From contig NC_049916.1 of assembly GCF_001411555.2 (NCBI RefSeq), positions 10,815,945 to 10,879,944 on the forward strand: a stretch of DNA of 64,000 nucleotides, in the 5' to 3' direction. The notes beneath the pieces were generated by a model, which ran no database searches, had not been told where the DNA came from, and saw nothing but the letters and a program-made list of their open reading frames with translations. Source of the DNA: Juglans regia. Lineage: Eukaryota; Streptophyta; Magnoliopsida; Fagales; Juglandaceae. Positions 33,650 through 46,100 of this stretch are shown here, in pieces. The position numbers and the translations under genes were made by a program. The stretch's first letter is position 1, and each line of letters opens with the position of its first letter.

Positions 33650-36100
33650 CTAGCCCTTATCTCTCCACTTCAATTTACAGAGATCTGTCTCAGGATGTGC
33701 AAGTAAAAGCTCCCGCGGCTGCTTAATCCCGAGCTTGAAGCCAAGACCAAAACCATAATCTCGGATTATGCGGGTAGAGTTAATTTGAGCAATAAGGTGA
33801 CTAATTTGCTCTTGCAAGTGGCCCAGCTCCCGATTGAACTCGGATACTTTCGTTTCAGAAGTAGCCAAGTTTTTCTTGCTGGTCTCCTAGCTTTTCCAAA
33901 AGATGGTGATCGTGCTCTTTAAGAGAACTCTTAGCTGCGGCCAAATCTTGCTCTACCTTAGCTTTCTTGCCCTAAGCTATGCTTAACCGGGTGTTGGTTT
34001 CCCGACATTCTTCCTTGGAGGCAGTCAGGTAGGTAATGTAGTTAGTTTTTGCGTCCCCCAATTCCTCTACCTCTTTTTCCGTTCACTCAGACAGGTGGCC
34101 ATATTGTTTGGTTCAGTCTCCCTATCAGCGGCGTTAGCCTTGTGCAGCGCAGCTTCTCCCAACGCGCTCGCCAACTCAGATTGGAGAGAGGCAATTTGAT
34201 CCCGAAAGCTGAAAGGTGGCTTCAACTCGGGAAAGCTCCCCAACCAGATTTTCTTTCTCCGTTCGGGCAGAGACAACAGCCCCTGGCTTTACCAATGAAC
34301 GAGCGTATGGAGTCTTTTTCCTCCTCAAGTTCCATAAGGCCTTCCACCAACCCAACAACCAACTTGTCAACTCCTTGCAAAAGCACAATCAGGACAAAAA
34401 GGTAACAACCCAATAAAAAGTTAAACTAAAAGAAGAGTAAAGCTCACTAGTGAAAGGATGATACGTAGGTTGAGGACGGTGGAGCAGAAAGCCTCATCAC
34501 GGTGCGATCTGAAGGCCTGAGAGGAGTCATCAGGTGAGAAGAGGAAGCACCATGGCGAGCACTTGGAATCTGAAAGAAGACTCCAGCAGCATCCTCCGGG
34601 ATGAACAACTCTTGAATAGTGTGAGGCAACGGGTCACCAGTTGCTGGAGCTACGTCCCGACTGTTTGGTCGACTTGGGGAATGGCGACTCCCTCCCGTAA
34701 TGGAGACCTGCTGGGAAAGCTAGTTTGAAGATCATTGACAAGAAAGGTTGGAGAAGGTTCCCCACCCCCCTTGGGGAAGTGCTAAAGGGCGAGAAAGGGA
34801 TCAATACCCTGCCCCCGCTGGCGAAAGAAAGGTTTGGGAAGACAAAGGCCAACTTAAGAGTATCCCCACCCGAAGCCGTCAAGGCAGCAAGAGACGACTC
34901 ACCAGCATCTTCAAAATGAAACGAGTTGCCAAACTCATCTAGTAAGGAAGGAAGGCCGCCCGCGAGAGGTGCATTAAGGAAGTTCAGGTTCAGAATAGAG
35001 ACAAGATCATCCCCCTCCAAAGGAGGGGCACCTTTGGGATCGACTACTCACACAAAAGTCTCGGCCTCTTTTCCAGAGGGAGCCTCTAACCTCGAGGCCT
35101 CCTCAACCTCCAGTATGAAGTCCAGTTCAACATCTACCTAGTCCATGATGTCATCTAACGAACTAGACCGGGGTACTGGAGGGTTCCTCAAAGGGACACC
35201 CCTGAAAAAGGTGGACACGTTTGACAACTTGGCCCCAAGGCAAGCTTTCTTCATTTTACCCCTGCCTCCAAGGGTGGCCCCCTTTTTAGGTTTCCCGCCG
35301 GCGAGGGGGAACCCAAAATCTCATGACTAAGCACATGGACCCGGCTAGATACCATCAGTAATCTATCAATGTTGGTGGGCGTCAAGAGGGGGTCAAACCA
35401 AGTGGACCTGGTGTCAGCCATCGCCCAAGATTGAACCAAGAGGATGCAAGCTTCCTCTCAGGGAGACAACAAAACCTCAAGGTCACGGTCATCGAGAACG
35501 GGCGACCTAGACGCTCGAACGGAGAATTCTCGAAGTGAGGCGTCATCCGCCAGAAATTCCCATCCCCTACCCAAAACAAAGAAAAATTTCTTCGATCAAT
35601 CTTTGGCATGGGAATAGCTGCACCAGTTTGTTGCGGGATCTAAAACTACAAAGGTTCCCATCTGAACACCTAAACCCATGGAGAGAAAGGAACTCTCAAG
35701 CGGTAAGATCAGGATAATCATCATAGGTAGACTCCAAGACCCGTCACCACAAAATGTAGCAGGCCATTACAATACGCCAACTGTTAGGCACCAATTGGGT
35801 TAGCACAAGGCCCAAGACGTCTAAGACGTTACAAACAAGCCTCACGAAGGGAGACGAAGCCCCATTGAAAACATAGCCAAATAGAGGACAATAGAGACTG
35901 TCATACCTCTAACGTTAACGGCTCCATGTCGTTGGCAGGTCAGCGACAGCCCCACTGAATCGGGGATATTGGAGTGGTCCCTTGCAGCATCCAGTTCTCG
36001 ACGTGAAAGGGTGGAAACCCAACAATGGCCCTCGAAGATGGAACGGGAAGCATCCCCTTCGACGCTAGGGTTAGCCGTAGCGCCTTCGCGATGGATAGAA
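33650..36100 (-). pseudogene. Antisense additional ORF of the Tat element (PF04195-like N-terminus, coiled-coil C-terminus)
   Basis: Read on the minus strand from about 36000, frames joined by eye give FGYVFNGASSPFVRLVCN, VLTQLVPNSWRIVMACYILW and, at 35600-35500, an FFLCFG/WEF-like segment. This is the pattern of the plant 'putative gypsy type transposon' domain (Pfam PF04195). A Pro/Ser/Glu-rich middle follows (35000-34640), then Glu/Lys/Leu-rich segments ELEEEKDSIRSFIGKA, EKENLVGELSRVEA, QIASLQSELASALGEAAL and EFNRELGHLQEQISHLIAQI, which look like a long coiled coil ending at 33650. Frames change several times, so it is broken. Orientation opposite to pol and the position before the 3' LTR match the antisense extra genes known in some Tat elements (Grande). 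Its function is unknown. Confidence 0.68.
34374..34447 (-). other. Probable 74-bp intron in the antisense ORF
   Basis: The minus strand shows GTGAGCTTTACTC after coding-like sequence ending ..CACTA, a T-rich interior, and TTTTGCAAG before GAGTTGACAAG, where the coiled-coil frame resumes as VDKLVVGLVEGLMELEEEKD. Length and T-richness suit a plant intron. No transcript evidence. Confidence 0.45.
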
Positions 36101-36340
36101 GACTTGCAGCGACATGAAGGACCACTGCCACGAGAGGGGCGTGCACCTTTTGTCTTTTCCGGTAGCCATGGATACACCAAAAACAGAGGAAAACAATGCA
36201 GGAAGAAGGAGGAGAGGGCTTGAAGGCACAAAGGGTTTCGGATGCAAGAGAAGGAAGGGAACACGAAGCTTGTGCAAGAAGATAGGAAGTGAAAGGGAAA
36301 AAAAAAAAAAACAAGTGGCAGGGAACAATAAATACTGGTG
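36101..36340. other. Region between antisense ORF and presumed 3' LTR
   Basis: A short stretch with a purine-rich run ending in a 14-base poly-A at 36300-36313 (on the plus strand GAAAGGGAAAAA), a candidate polypurine tract. On the minus strand it would be the leader of the antisense ORF. Frames here have no motif. Confidence 0.35.
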
Positions 36341-37361
36341 ATAGTTGACAAAGGGGAATGCGTATCGACTCTGACAAACGTCCTAGGGGAATAACGAATC
36401 AGAACCCCAAACATTGCCCCAAGAACGAATCTCATAGCATCGCGCGTGGCAAGGACTCGTGGGGTAACTGGGGGGCCTTTGGCCCAATTCAAAAGGCCCA
36501 ACACCTTGTAGTTAAAAAGCCCCATCTCCTAGCATACGATGAGGTTTCGCAGGGTAATTGGAGGGGTGTCAATTAATTCTACAGGAATGGTTCAATGACA
36601 TCTAGTTTAAAAGTCTCATCACACTATGTGTAATGAGAATTCACGGGATAACTATAAGGGGTTTAATACCACCATAAGGGCTCGCGAGGTGCCACCCTGG
36701 GCCTGGGTCATGGGGGCCCAACAAATCACACAACTCAAGGCTTAAACCCCTTTGGCCCGATAAAACTCAAGCCAGTTTGTTAAAGACGGAAATGCCCGCC
36801 CGCTTATCTTAGGACAATTAGGATATTCACTCATTCAAAATAAGTGGTTAGCCCGAAGATTTCGGAGTTCAAATTTCAAATAGTGGGCAAAGCAGTTAGT
36901 CCGAGTGATCATAAGAAGGCAAGTTCTCTATTTAAAGAATCCAGATACACTAATGGAGGCTCTCTAATATTTTGCTCTAAGAAGATTCTTATTGTTACTG
37001 ACTTAGGCATCAGAGACGCTTCATTCAACCCCCCAAGCCATCTTACTTTTTGATTGCATGAGATTGAGAGTGTGTGGCAGTGAAATTTATTTAACAAGTT
37101 TCATTTCAGACTCGTCAATATTTAAATCTGTCAAACCCACTCTTTAAACTGGGAAATTTCGGCAATAACCCACACATCGTTATAGCCTTGTGAATAATAC
37201 TTTATAGGATAAATATTGTCGACACAACAATAATTCACGTTAAGAGGAGAGTCTATTCCCGAACTTGAACGACTATCAGTTCTCAATATCTTCCGCATCT
37301 CCAAAATATGGAAGCTAAATTCGGTTGTGCCTGTAACTGTTCTCTGTAAATTGTGGATTAA
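36341..37361 (+). repeat. Presumed 3' LTR of the Tat element
   Basis: Contains a TATTTAAAG core-promoter-like site near 36927-36935, followed by TGTTACTGACTTAGGCATC, a phrase typical of the R/U5 part of plant Tat/Ogre LTRs, and AATTTCGGC further on. The exact edges are not fixed and no matching 5' LTR exists in the window. The left edge may be TGCGTATCG at 36359 after AAAGGGGAA. Confidence 0.5.
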
Positions 37362-37909
37362 GAGGTTTTATGGATATAATTTTCATCACATCTCCTTCAC
37401 AAATATTATTTAAATATAAACACTTTCAAACTAATTATTATAATTTTTCCAAAATAATCATTACAACTTTTCCAAACTTTCAAATAAAATACACAAAAAT
37501 AATTCAACTTTTTTAAATCTCAAAACGAAATTATATTCTAACAATATTTTAACTTTATAACAATCTCTCAATTTTTAAGGGAGGTATTGATAGTGAGTTC
37601 TTTTGAGATGAGAGTTGAAAGTTGAATAAAATATTATTAGAATATAATTTTTTAATATTATTTTTATTTTGAGATTTGATAAAATTTTATTATTTATTAT
37701 ATTTTATTTAAAAGTTTAGAAAAGTTGTAATGATTAGATTAAACAAAATGAGATGAATTGAAATCAACTCACAAGATCTTATTCAACTTTTTCTCTTTTA
37801 TTTCTCAAAATCTAATAAATACTTAACTCAAATTATTTCACTACTATTCACAAACTATCTTACTACTATTTATAAAATTCTCATCTCCTCTTATTTTCTA
37901 AACATTTCC
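37362..37909. mobile_element. PIF/Harbinger-like MITE with a nested MITE
   Basis: Flanked by perfect TAA duplications (37359-37361, 37910-37912). The outer element is the reverse complement of the MITE at 27616-27974: it shares AACTTTTCCAAACTTTCAAA, AATAAATACTTAACTCAAAT and ACTACTATTCACAAACT words. It is split at 37579-37787 by a second, different MITE. Confidence 0.8.
37579..37787. mobile_element. Inner MITE nested in the 37362-37909 MITE
   Basis: About 209 bp, starting GGGAGGTATTGATAGTGAG and ending near CAACTCACAAGATCTTATTC. It interrupts a poly-T stretch of the outer element. The ATAGTGAG, GAGATGAGAG, AGTTGAATAAAATATT and AAAAGTTGTAATGATTAG words match the family seen in reverse at about 52975-53185. 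Exact ends and duplication are uncertain. Confidence 0.65.
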
Positions 37910-37912
37910 TAA

Positions 37913-38385
37913 TTTTCTGTTATGGCTCACGACGGTGAGAACTTCAGGAAAAAAACGAAAGAGAAATTAGAAATAGGAATTTTCTTTTTAACTTTCGGGA
38001 CAACTTTGCAGAACAGTCTAACGGAATTGTCCCCTGGGCCGAATAACGAAGTAAATAAAAGGTTGCACTTAAAACCTAACACTACGGGCTCAAGCCCATT
38101 AACTAATACTATCCGGTCCAACTAAATACATGACTAACAGTATAAAGAAATAACAAAAGGCCCATGAGCCAACGAGCCCTAAGGTCAGAACACAACTTCA
38201 CTTCTTCCATGTACTTTCTACACTTCAGTTCCAGATCCTTCCTCAACTTCACACCATCGTGCTGTTACAGTGCCCTGCTACTACTACATTTTTATTATAA
38301 AAAGAAATTAAAAGAAAAAAGTAAAAATTAAGGTGGGCATACTAAAATATAAATATGGGTAGTCCGCAAAATAAATGACAGGTGA
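37913..38385. other. Unassigned intergenic stretch
   Basis: Mixed AT-rich sequence with two GGCCCA-type words and no coding signal. The 67- and 64-codon frames on the two strands at about 37925-38125 overlap each other and show no motif. Confidence 0.4.
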
Positions 38386-38549
38386 ATTATTTTTTTTTTT
38401 TAAGTTAGGAACCTCTCCAAGACAAGGCCGAAGTCCTTCGGACTCACCCTGTAGAATAAATCCGTCACGTGCACCGCACTCTAAAAAATTTTCCTACCTA
38501 GAACTACTTAAATTGCTAACTTTTCACCAGAGAGTAGTCCCAAAGGATT
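38386..38549 (-). repeat. Possible SINE-like retroposed tail
   Basis: On the minus strand a unique-looking segment with GAGTGCGGTGCACGTGAC, ATTTATTCTACAGGG and GGAGAGGTTCCTAAC ends in a run of about 14 A. A short sequence with a 3' poly(A) is compatible with a SINE or retroposed fragment. No tRNA promoter boxes were identified. Confidence 0.3.
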
Positions 38550-38557
38550 GTTTACAC

Positions 38558-39533
38558 TAGGCCTACAACTCGTGCAGAAAATACTGGGTTTGTGCCCGAC
38601 CCGACCCGACCAACACTATTTAAGGCGCCAACCTGATCCGAACCGACCCATCAAAACAATATCAGGTCGAACTCGTATGACCCCGACCTCGTCTTAAAAA
38701 TAAAAAATATTGCTCTTTCTTCTTCGTTGCAGAGACCTTGTTTGTACCCATTTTCTACAGATGAAAATTCTCAACCCAACCAAGAAAAGCAAGTTGCCTG
38801 ATAAATTAAGCTTATACATTTTTAGATCATTCAGCTAATAAGTTCTATTATTTTTTAAAACTCTCGTAGACCAAATGCGAGATTTTTGGACAAGAAAAAA
38901 TATATCGAAGACAACAAATGCCCCCAACAAATCCTCCAACAAAAACATATCTATAACAATTGAAACCAGAAACCCAGTAAACAAACAAAATCACTGGACT
39001 TGAAGAGAGAGAGAGAAAAAAAAATAAAGATGAGGAGAAAGTGATTTTGATTGTTTTGGAGTTGTCCAGAGCTACAGCCTACCGGGTAATTAATTGAAGA
39101 TTGATTAGGTACCAGGCCAACACCATCAGACTTGAAGGTCTGCTCTCTCCCTTGAAGGCTTTTGGGTTGCAGCTCTAAAAAATGAGTTGGTTTTTTCAGA
39201 TGATTTTTTTTACGTAGTTTTATTTTCTCTACCGAAGAAGAACATATTTTGTGCCAACTGTCCCTCTCGGTGATTCTTTGTATCTTTCTATATCCGTCAA
39301 TCTCCATCTCTTCCTCACAATTATTGTGGTCATTTTTCTTTAATTCTTCAATTAATTTTCTAAAAAGTGGACCCATGCCCAATAGACCCTACTCAGTAAT
39401 TAGGTAGTAGTTTAAGTTATTTTTATTGGTCGGTTTACGCCAAAACTCAAATCCGTTGTTTTTATCGGATCAGTGAACCGATTATTAGTAGCCTGTCAAA
39501 TGTCGGGTCGGGTCGGTCATATGCAAAGGCCTA
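38558..39533. mobile_element. Non-autonomous hAT-type element (976 bp)
   Basis: The ends TAGGCCTACAAC and (inverted) TAGGCCTTTGCA resemble hAT termini. The flanking octamers GTTTACAC (38550-38557) and TTTTGCAC (39534-39541) agree at 6 of 8 positions, fitting an aged 8-bp target duplication. Subterminal CCCGACCCGACCCGACC on the left and GTCGGGTCGGGTCGGTC on the right form a long inverted repeat. The interior carries a 143-codon minus-strand frame (38951-39382) that is Lys/Glu-rich and unrecognised; it may be captured host sequence. Confidence 0.72.
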
Positions 39534-39541
39534 TTTTGCAC

Positions 39542-40133
39542 CCATGAGATGTTGAATCTTGAACCTTGAAATGAGTGATACTCCAAGACCAAGGCATTCA
39601 CTACTTGAAATTTAAATGAGAGGTGAAAATTAACATCAGAAAATGACGAAAAGTGCCTTCCATCTAAATCGGTACTTGTATTATCACTTTGTCCACATAT
39701 ATTTTATACAGAGAGAACGGTACAAGTTTTTCCTGCAGAGGAACAAAATAAACAAGGAAGACATCTAGAAGCCCAAAAATTGAAAATAAGGCTAGGCTCC
39801 TCATGTGCATGTTACCCCAAGATGTAAGCAACTCGGCCCCGGTATAGAAGAATTTTGTATTCTGGTGAGCTCATATATTTAAACTTTTACGGCAGTCCAT
39901 CAGGGTTGATTTTGTCTGCTTGAATTGGTAAATCTCTGTTCAAATTTTGTGCATAATCCATTCAGTCACCACAATTCTGAACCATAATACAATATAAAAA
40001 TATTTGTCAAACTCCTAATATAAGAGTAAAAAATAGACATCATAGTGATGAAATCAATTCAGGATAACACTTCGTATGTAGAGCCTCCAACAAAAAAAGT
40101 ATGCAAATTGAGGTTACTCAAGCAAGAACTTAC
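39542..40133. other. 3' flank of the SANT/DUF3755 gene
   Basis: AT-rich sequence after the stop codon of the minus-strand gene. It probably includes the 3' UTR; a GTAAGT directly after the TAG at 40134 could be a donor of a 3'-UTR intron. Confidence 0.45.
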
Positions 40134-43100
40134 CTAGGTTGTATTATACAAGATAATACCATTTGCAAGATCCTCGTTTATGCATTCAGGCAGTGGTGGC
40201 ATTTCGCTCATTATGCCGGGTATCTCTCTCATGCTACAAAAATTGAAACAGGATTCATGCAACACAAATCCTTAACCAAAACCAAAAGAACAGGAATGTA
40301 TAGTATTTTGATTAAAATTAAAATATTATAAATATTCACATACTCGTTTAAGATAGCAGCAATGTTCTTTCTCGCCTGACCGAAGATATTGATGTTATCC
40401 TGCCACTGTTTACAGAAGTAGGAAACCACAATTATTCTTATGAAGCTAAGACAACTAGTGTCATGTTGCTGAAGATAAGGGTGAGAAGATCTACACACTC
40501 AGTAAGAGGGCACCACAGGTTCTATGTTTAAAGCTTATAACCCAGTATGATTTTCACTTGTCAGGGGAAAAATGTAAAACAACAAACAAATAGAATAGAT
40601 TTTGATTTCCTCTTTTGTTTTATTTGTTCATGCCAAAGAGAAAAATTATTTCAGTTCTCGGATAAAAGATTGAGGAGCTTAAAAAGATCAAATAAATAGG
40701 AATTGCGAAACAACTAATTCATATTACATCCTAATATGCACCAAACATATAAAAGATGGGAGAAAGGAAAACTACCTCAAAGCCTAATGCTACCATGCAA
40801 AACTTTACCAATATCTATTTGCAATTACCACATCTTATGTTGTATTCCACGAATTCATCTTCATACTTGCACTTGCAATAGCAAACACCTGTTTTGGATG
40901 TAAATGGATTGACCAGCTTTATGTCCTCTATTTTAAACTATTTAACATCTTCAAACTAAAATTCAATACATATAAAAAAAAAAAATGGGCTAATTACTCG
41001 AAGTGCCTGAATTTGCCAATCAATTATATCGCTACTAAATAAAAGACATTGGTTTATCAATTGGTGATGTATGATAATCATAAAGCCACTGATTAAATTC
41101 GTTAATTAGATATAGATAATAATATGCATAATCTAATGCCAGGGTTAATTTGGCATATGCATAGTTGGGAAATTTCCTAGTATTGTTATTCTACCACTTG
41201 CTTCTGAAAGAATTTTATCAAGCAAAAGTATCATTGTCTATAGAAGTATTGCTAGAAAACATGGTCACATCCAGGTTGGACCACTGAATTACATGCATCA
41301 AGAGATAAATGCTTCAGCGTTTGTGCACATTGTCTATGTTGTTCCATCACAAACATCTAAAATGTGCTAACAGCAATTTTGTTGCCCATGAGAATTTTTT
41401 TCCCTTTCCCAGGATGACTTATAAAAATAAATAAAAAAAACTTAAAACCGACAAATCAATAACATATTTTTTAGCAGTTTTGCTCTAATGATTAAGAAGA
41501 ATAGTTTAGAATTTATGCAATTACCCTTGGGTGAATTCTATGGAATGGCAGGACCACACAAGTAGCATAATTATCCATGCTGTCATTTATTCTTCGCACT
41601 GATAGTATTACACATGTAATGTGCTCAAAGCATATTATATTGGTTTTACAAAGGGAGATATCTAGCATCCATGAATGAACAAGGTTTCTTTTGAAAAAAA
41701 ATAATACTAATCATAGCTTGTTTTTATAATAATAATAAAAGTAAAGTGCACTTGTTTCACATATGATATCGTTGTACATGGTGGAGCTAATATTTGTTGT
41801 TTGCAAATTTATCGTAAAAGAATCATGATGGAACTTAGAGTGTAAGTATTTTATTTCACCTTATATATCGAAAGATTATCTGTAATTTGGTCAAAAGCTT
41901 GAGCATTCTGTTCCAAGAGATGCTTCATTGGACCACCTGTTCCAGAGACTACCAGAGAAAAGAAATTATCAGTAAAAACTGGATAAGTTTCAACCTATGA
42001 AACAAACATCTAAATAAATAAACGGGAACGTTTATACACCTTTGCAACTTTAACAGATAAATCTGAGTCAACATATATCAGTTGGGGGGTGGAAGAGAGA
42101 GACACAAAACAGAAGCATTATTGGTGATTTCACGGCACATTGACAGACTGTAATACAGTTAAGATTATCAAAACATTAAGTTATGGCTAAAATTTTTGTA
42201 TTCAACCCAACAGTCCCCTTCCCCAATCAAAAGCCATATCATAAAATACGGATCAAAGTTTCAACGTTTTACCACCGAAGCATCAAAAGTTATTGGAAAC
42301 ACCCCACCCCTAGAGTTGAAAACATTGTTTGAGCACTAACTTACAGAGCATTTGTCACACTCAAGCCCAGGACAGCCCAAGACTTGGGGTGAATTTCGAG
42401 CTCAGGCCCACAGGTCTATGAATTTCTGCACACTTTGTGTCAATAATCATTTGTTTGTGTGTTGATTTGTCTCACTGTTTAGGTTAAATTAGTATCTTGA
42501 TTATCTTGCAATTAGAATGAATTTAAAGGGATTCCTAGGTAAATTACAAAACCCCAATCTGTCACAATCTGCTATTGGGCCGACAACCCTAGATAACTTT
42601 CTATTGTTTGGCAGCCAACACACATAAAGGTTTTTTTATTTTTTATTTATTTGATGGTTAATAAGAGAAATTTTATTCCAAGTAAATAGGCATAGTCCAA
42701 GTACACAGGATATATACAAATGAGAACACCTACTTACAAGCTAAAGCAAAATACAACTAAAGCAAAACATTACAATCATTCCCGTTCCTTAAAACATTCT
42801 TCACCCAAAAGCTTAAAGTACCAAGGAAAAACTCCCCAAGTTCCCCTATAGAACGTTCACAATTATCAAAGCACCTCCCGTTCCTTTCTAACCATAAACA
42901 CCAAAGTAAGCACAGGGGGATCATCTTCATCACATCAATGTCGTTACTTCTCCCCTCAATACCTGGCCAGCATGCAAAGAAATCCACCACATGCATAGGC
43001 ATCACCCAGAAAATGCCAACCCTTGCAAAAATCTCATTCCACAACGATGTCGCCACCTCACAATGAAGGAAAAGATGATCAATAGATTCACCATCCTTCT

Positions 43101-46100
43101 TACACATAAAACACCATTCAGCCACCTGAAAACCTCTCTTCCTCAAGTTGTCAATGGTTAGTATTTTCCCAAGAAACACCAGCCAGCAGAAGAAAGCAAC
43201 CTTACTAGGCACCTTGGCTCTCCAAATACATTTCCATGGATAATCTTCGATCCCATGACTGGTTAATGCCTTGTAAAAAAAACTCACAGAAAATCTGGAA
43301 TTAACTGTATGCACCAACAGCAAACTGTCCTCCCTGCTCTGATCAAGCTTCATCTCATATAATCTTCCTAATAATTCTGAAACTTCACATACTTCCCAAT
43401 CCTCCACATCTCTAATAAATTCCACAATCCATCAAATCATATTGTTAGAAAAGTGATAGGAATCAGCAACTGCAGCCCCTTTATCTCTAGCAATCCTGAA
43501 GAGATTAGGGAAAACAACCTTAAGAGGTGAATCCCCACACCAAGTGTCATGCCAAAAATAGATCTTTGCCCCATCCCCCACCTTGAATTTTGTATTCTTG
43601 GCAAAGTCCCCCCATCCCAGCCGAATAGATGTGACGCCCCCAGCTCCCACTTGGGATTGGACGGTAACTGAAGCGTCGGGACATGTAACTTAAGGCTACA
43701 TACCCCTCGTACATGACAGATAAGATGCAATGCACCTGAAAATCTAGCAGTATGCAAGTAATTCGCAGCAGGAAAATCATGGTACCGAAGTGTAAGCATC
43801 CCAAAAGTTTGAACTTCATTAAGGTACTCCCAAAATAGATATTGCTTTCAAAAGTCTCCCAAAACACATGACCATTTTAAGACATATCTTTTGCCACAAA
43901 ACATTCTTAGGTTCTCAATCTCCCCACTACTACAGCTCCATCTTGAGTTAATACAAAAAGATTCCAAGTGACTTCTGGGGCTCGGGTACCAGAAGTTCTA
44001 CGTCCCTTGCAATCTCCTTTGCCTCAACAGTGGTCTCACTAGCTCGCTTAAGGAAACTTGATACTTGGTCCAAACTCTCTAGTCCATTAACGAAGAAGAA
44101 TGCCAAGTATGTTTGGAGCAAGGAGTGTGAAACTTTGGACCCGAAGCATTTTCTTGCCTTGAGCAAGTGAACATGAAACTTTGGAGAGGAGGAGAGCCAC
44201 AACCATCACATGTAGAAAAGCTAGGATTTTATCCTTAAGAGGTTTTTGGAGTTTTATTGCCATATAAGATGATTTTGCAAAACCTTAAACACAACACTCA
44301 CACTCACCTTTGAGATTAGGGTTTTTCTCCTAATCTTGTCTAATGATTCTCAACATGCTTTTTCAGATTGTTACTATTGTATTCATTGGATTTTTGTAAG
44401 TAGACCTTCAACCTACTCTTGATAACACTTGTATATATATTGTGAACTCGTGTTTGATTATTCTTGTTTGAATCTAGTTTCGCTTGTGTTGTATGTACTC
44501 GGTTTTCGTTGGGAATATATGATGCCATGTTGTGGGGATTATTGGTTGAATCTTATCTTCTAATATGCTATGTTTTGGTTTTGGTTTCTACATGTAAAGG
44601 TGCTTTGTTTGCTAATAAGATCAACTGAATGTGTAGAAGAATGAGAGCATGCGTTGTGATGATGAAAAGTTATGTTTTGAGGACTTATATGAATCGACCA
44701 AGGCTAGAATTAGGGTTTTCAAACTTGTTTTATTCTTCATTGATCATGAATCGGCTATGTTTATGCGTATTCATCATGCATGTTCTAGCGATTTCAAGCC
44801 TTATCACGAGATGCATATTGCTACTTAGTGTTATATGTCTCGATTTCGCATGTTTCATGAGTATGAGAGAGTATAGCATCATAAATCCATGTCTCATGCC
44901 TTTGGGTATGTGTTTTCGAAAGAAGAATCAAGGCATATTTTGTCACGACCCCAAATGCTAGGACAGGGAAATGCCCTAGTGGAACTCCCTGTCCATACTA
45001 GAGTGCTTAAAGTCGAGTGGAGACCCCTAAGTCAACGAAGTACAGTCGGCGGGCCTCGAATGGTTCCTTATCGAAAGGATGTCGAAGCAAGATTGCACCT
45101 AAAACTAGTGGGTTTCATGCGTTGAAGGCAAAATAAGCGAACTGTCGTAATGAATATGTTTAAGAATATGACGTAATCACCTCGATCAAAGTGGATCATT
45201 AGATGATGCGGTAACTAGCGGGGAACGCACGGTGCTTAGGGGAGCCGTGAGGTGTCCAACCATGTGTTACAGGAAATGATTAAGGCGTTTGAGCTCTATG
45301 ACATGATATGATATGATATGTTATGATATACCATGATATGTTATGATATAATATGAAATGATAAGATCATATCATGATACGTTATGATAAGAAATGGCAT
45401 AATATGTTATGACAAGAACAAGAACCCGAGCTCAAACGATGTGAACATGTGTTAAGAGATTAAAAGATGTTTTAAGGTCTATGTTGCATATGTCAAGCTT
45501 TATGTCAAAGTACATTTCCAAGCATTCATTTGTGGTTTGCTCTTATATGCCTATGATATCTGTTGTTTGTTGCTTGTTTACTTACTGAGACTTCTTGCTT
45601 GGTGAGGGTTGGCATGTTCCCTAGGTAGCCGAATCCTCTCTGTCTCATCCACTCACTTCCTTCTAGAACCTCTTTACATGTTGGACAAGTGTCACACTTT
45701 GCTACTTTCCTAGGTTTCAAATGATGAGCTTCTAGAAAAACAAAAAGATCTTTTCATGCCATGTGGCGCCTCCTCTATCCTTAGTGATCAACATTAGGCT
45801 TCCAAACCCTAATCCTAACTTGGTTGGCCGAAATCCACGAGCCTTTGTTGGCTTTTTCCTCTTCTTTCTCTTGTGGACTCTTATGCTTAAGATTATAAAA
45901 TCCAAATAAATAGAACATATCTCACGGCATTCCTCTAACATCTAGCACAATCCAATGAATAAAATAATATCCAAATAATAATATAAACGGGGACTTGGCA
46001 AAGTCCAGGATGTCACAATAGACTTCCACAAACCCACCCCAAACATCCATCTTACGTCATTCGTACACCAACTCCCCCACATCCTCCCATGTTTAACATC

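Larger units (their letters stand above)
28133..37361 (+). mobile_element. Ty3/gypsy element of the Tat lineage, decayed, with antisense ORF
   Basis: Plus-strand order: gag end and protease (28700-29455), reverse transcriptase and RNase H (29564-30968), a second RNase H-type domain (31108-31411), integrase (31679-32760), a tandem-repeat array (32877-33297), an antisense ORF region (36100 down to 33650), and an LTR-like segment (about 36341-37361). RT before integrase makes it Ty3/gypsy. An additional RNase H, a tandem array and an antisense extra ORF after pol are characteristic of plant Tat elements such as Grande and Retand. The 5' LTR is not identified; the left end abuts the LTR at 28132. 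Many stops and frame changes. Confidence 0.85.

Noticed and set aside
35842..36525. 227-codon minus-strand frame as an independent gene
   Set aside because: Only its end (MFSMGLRLPS) fits the antisense ORF of the Tat element; the rest has no similarity pattern and overlaps the presumed leader, so it was not called separately.
45299..45420. CRISPR-like regular repeats
   Set aside because: The units are a GATAT-type microsatellite without unique spacers, in a plant LTR; no CRISPR array is present anywhere in the window.
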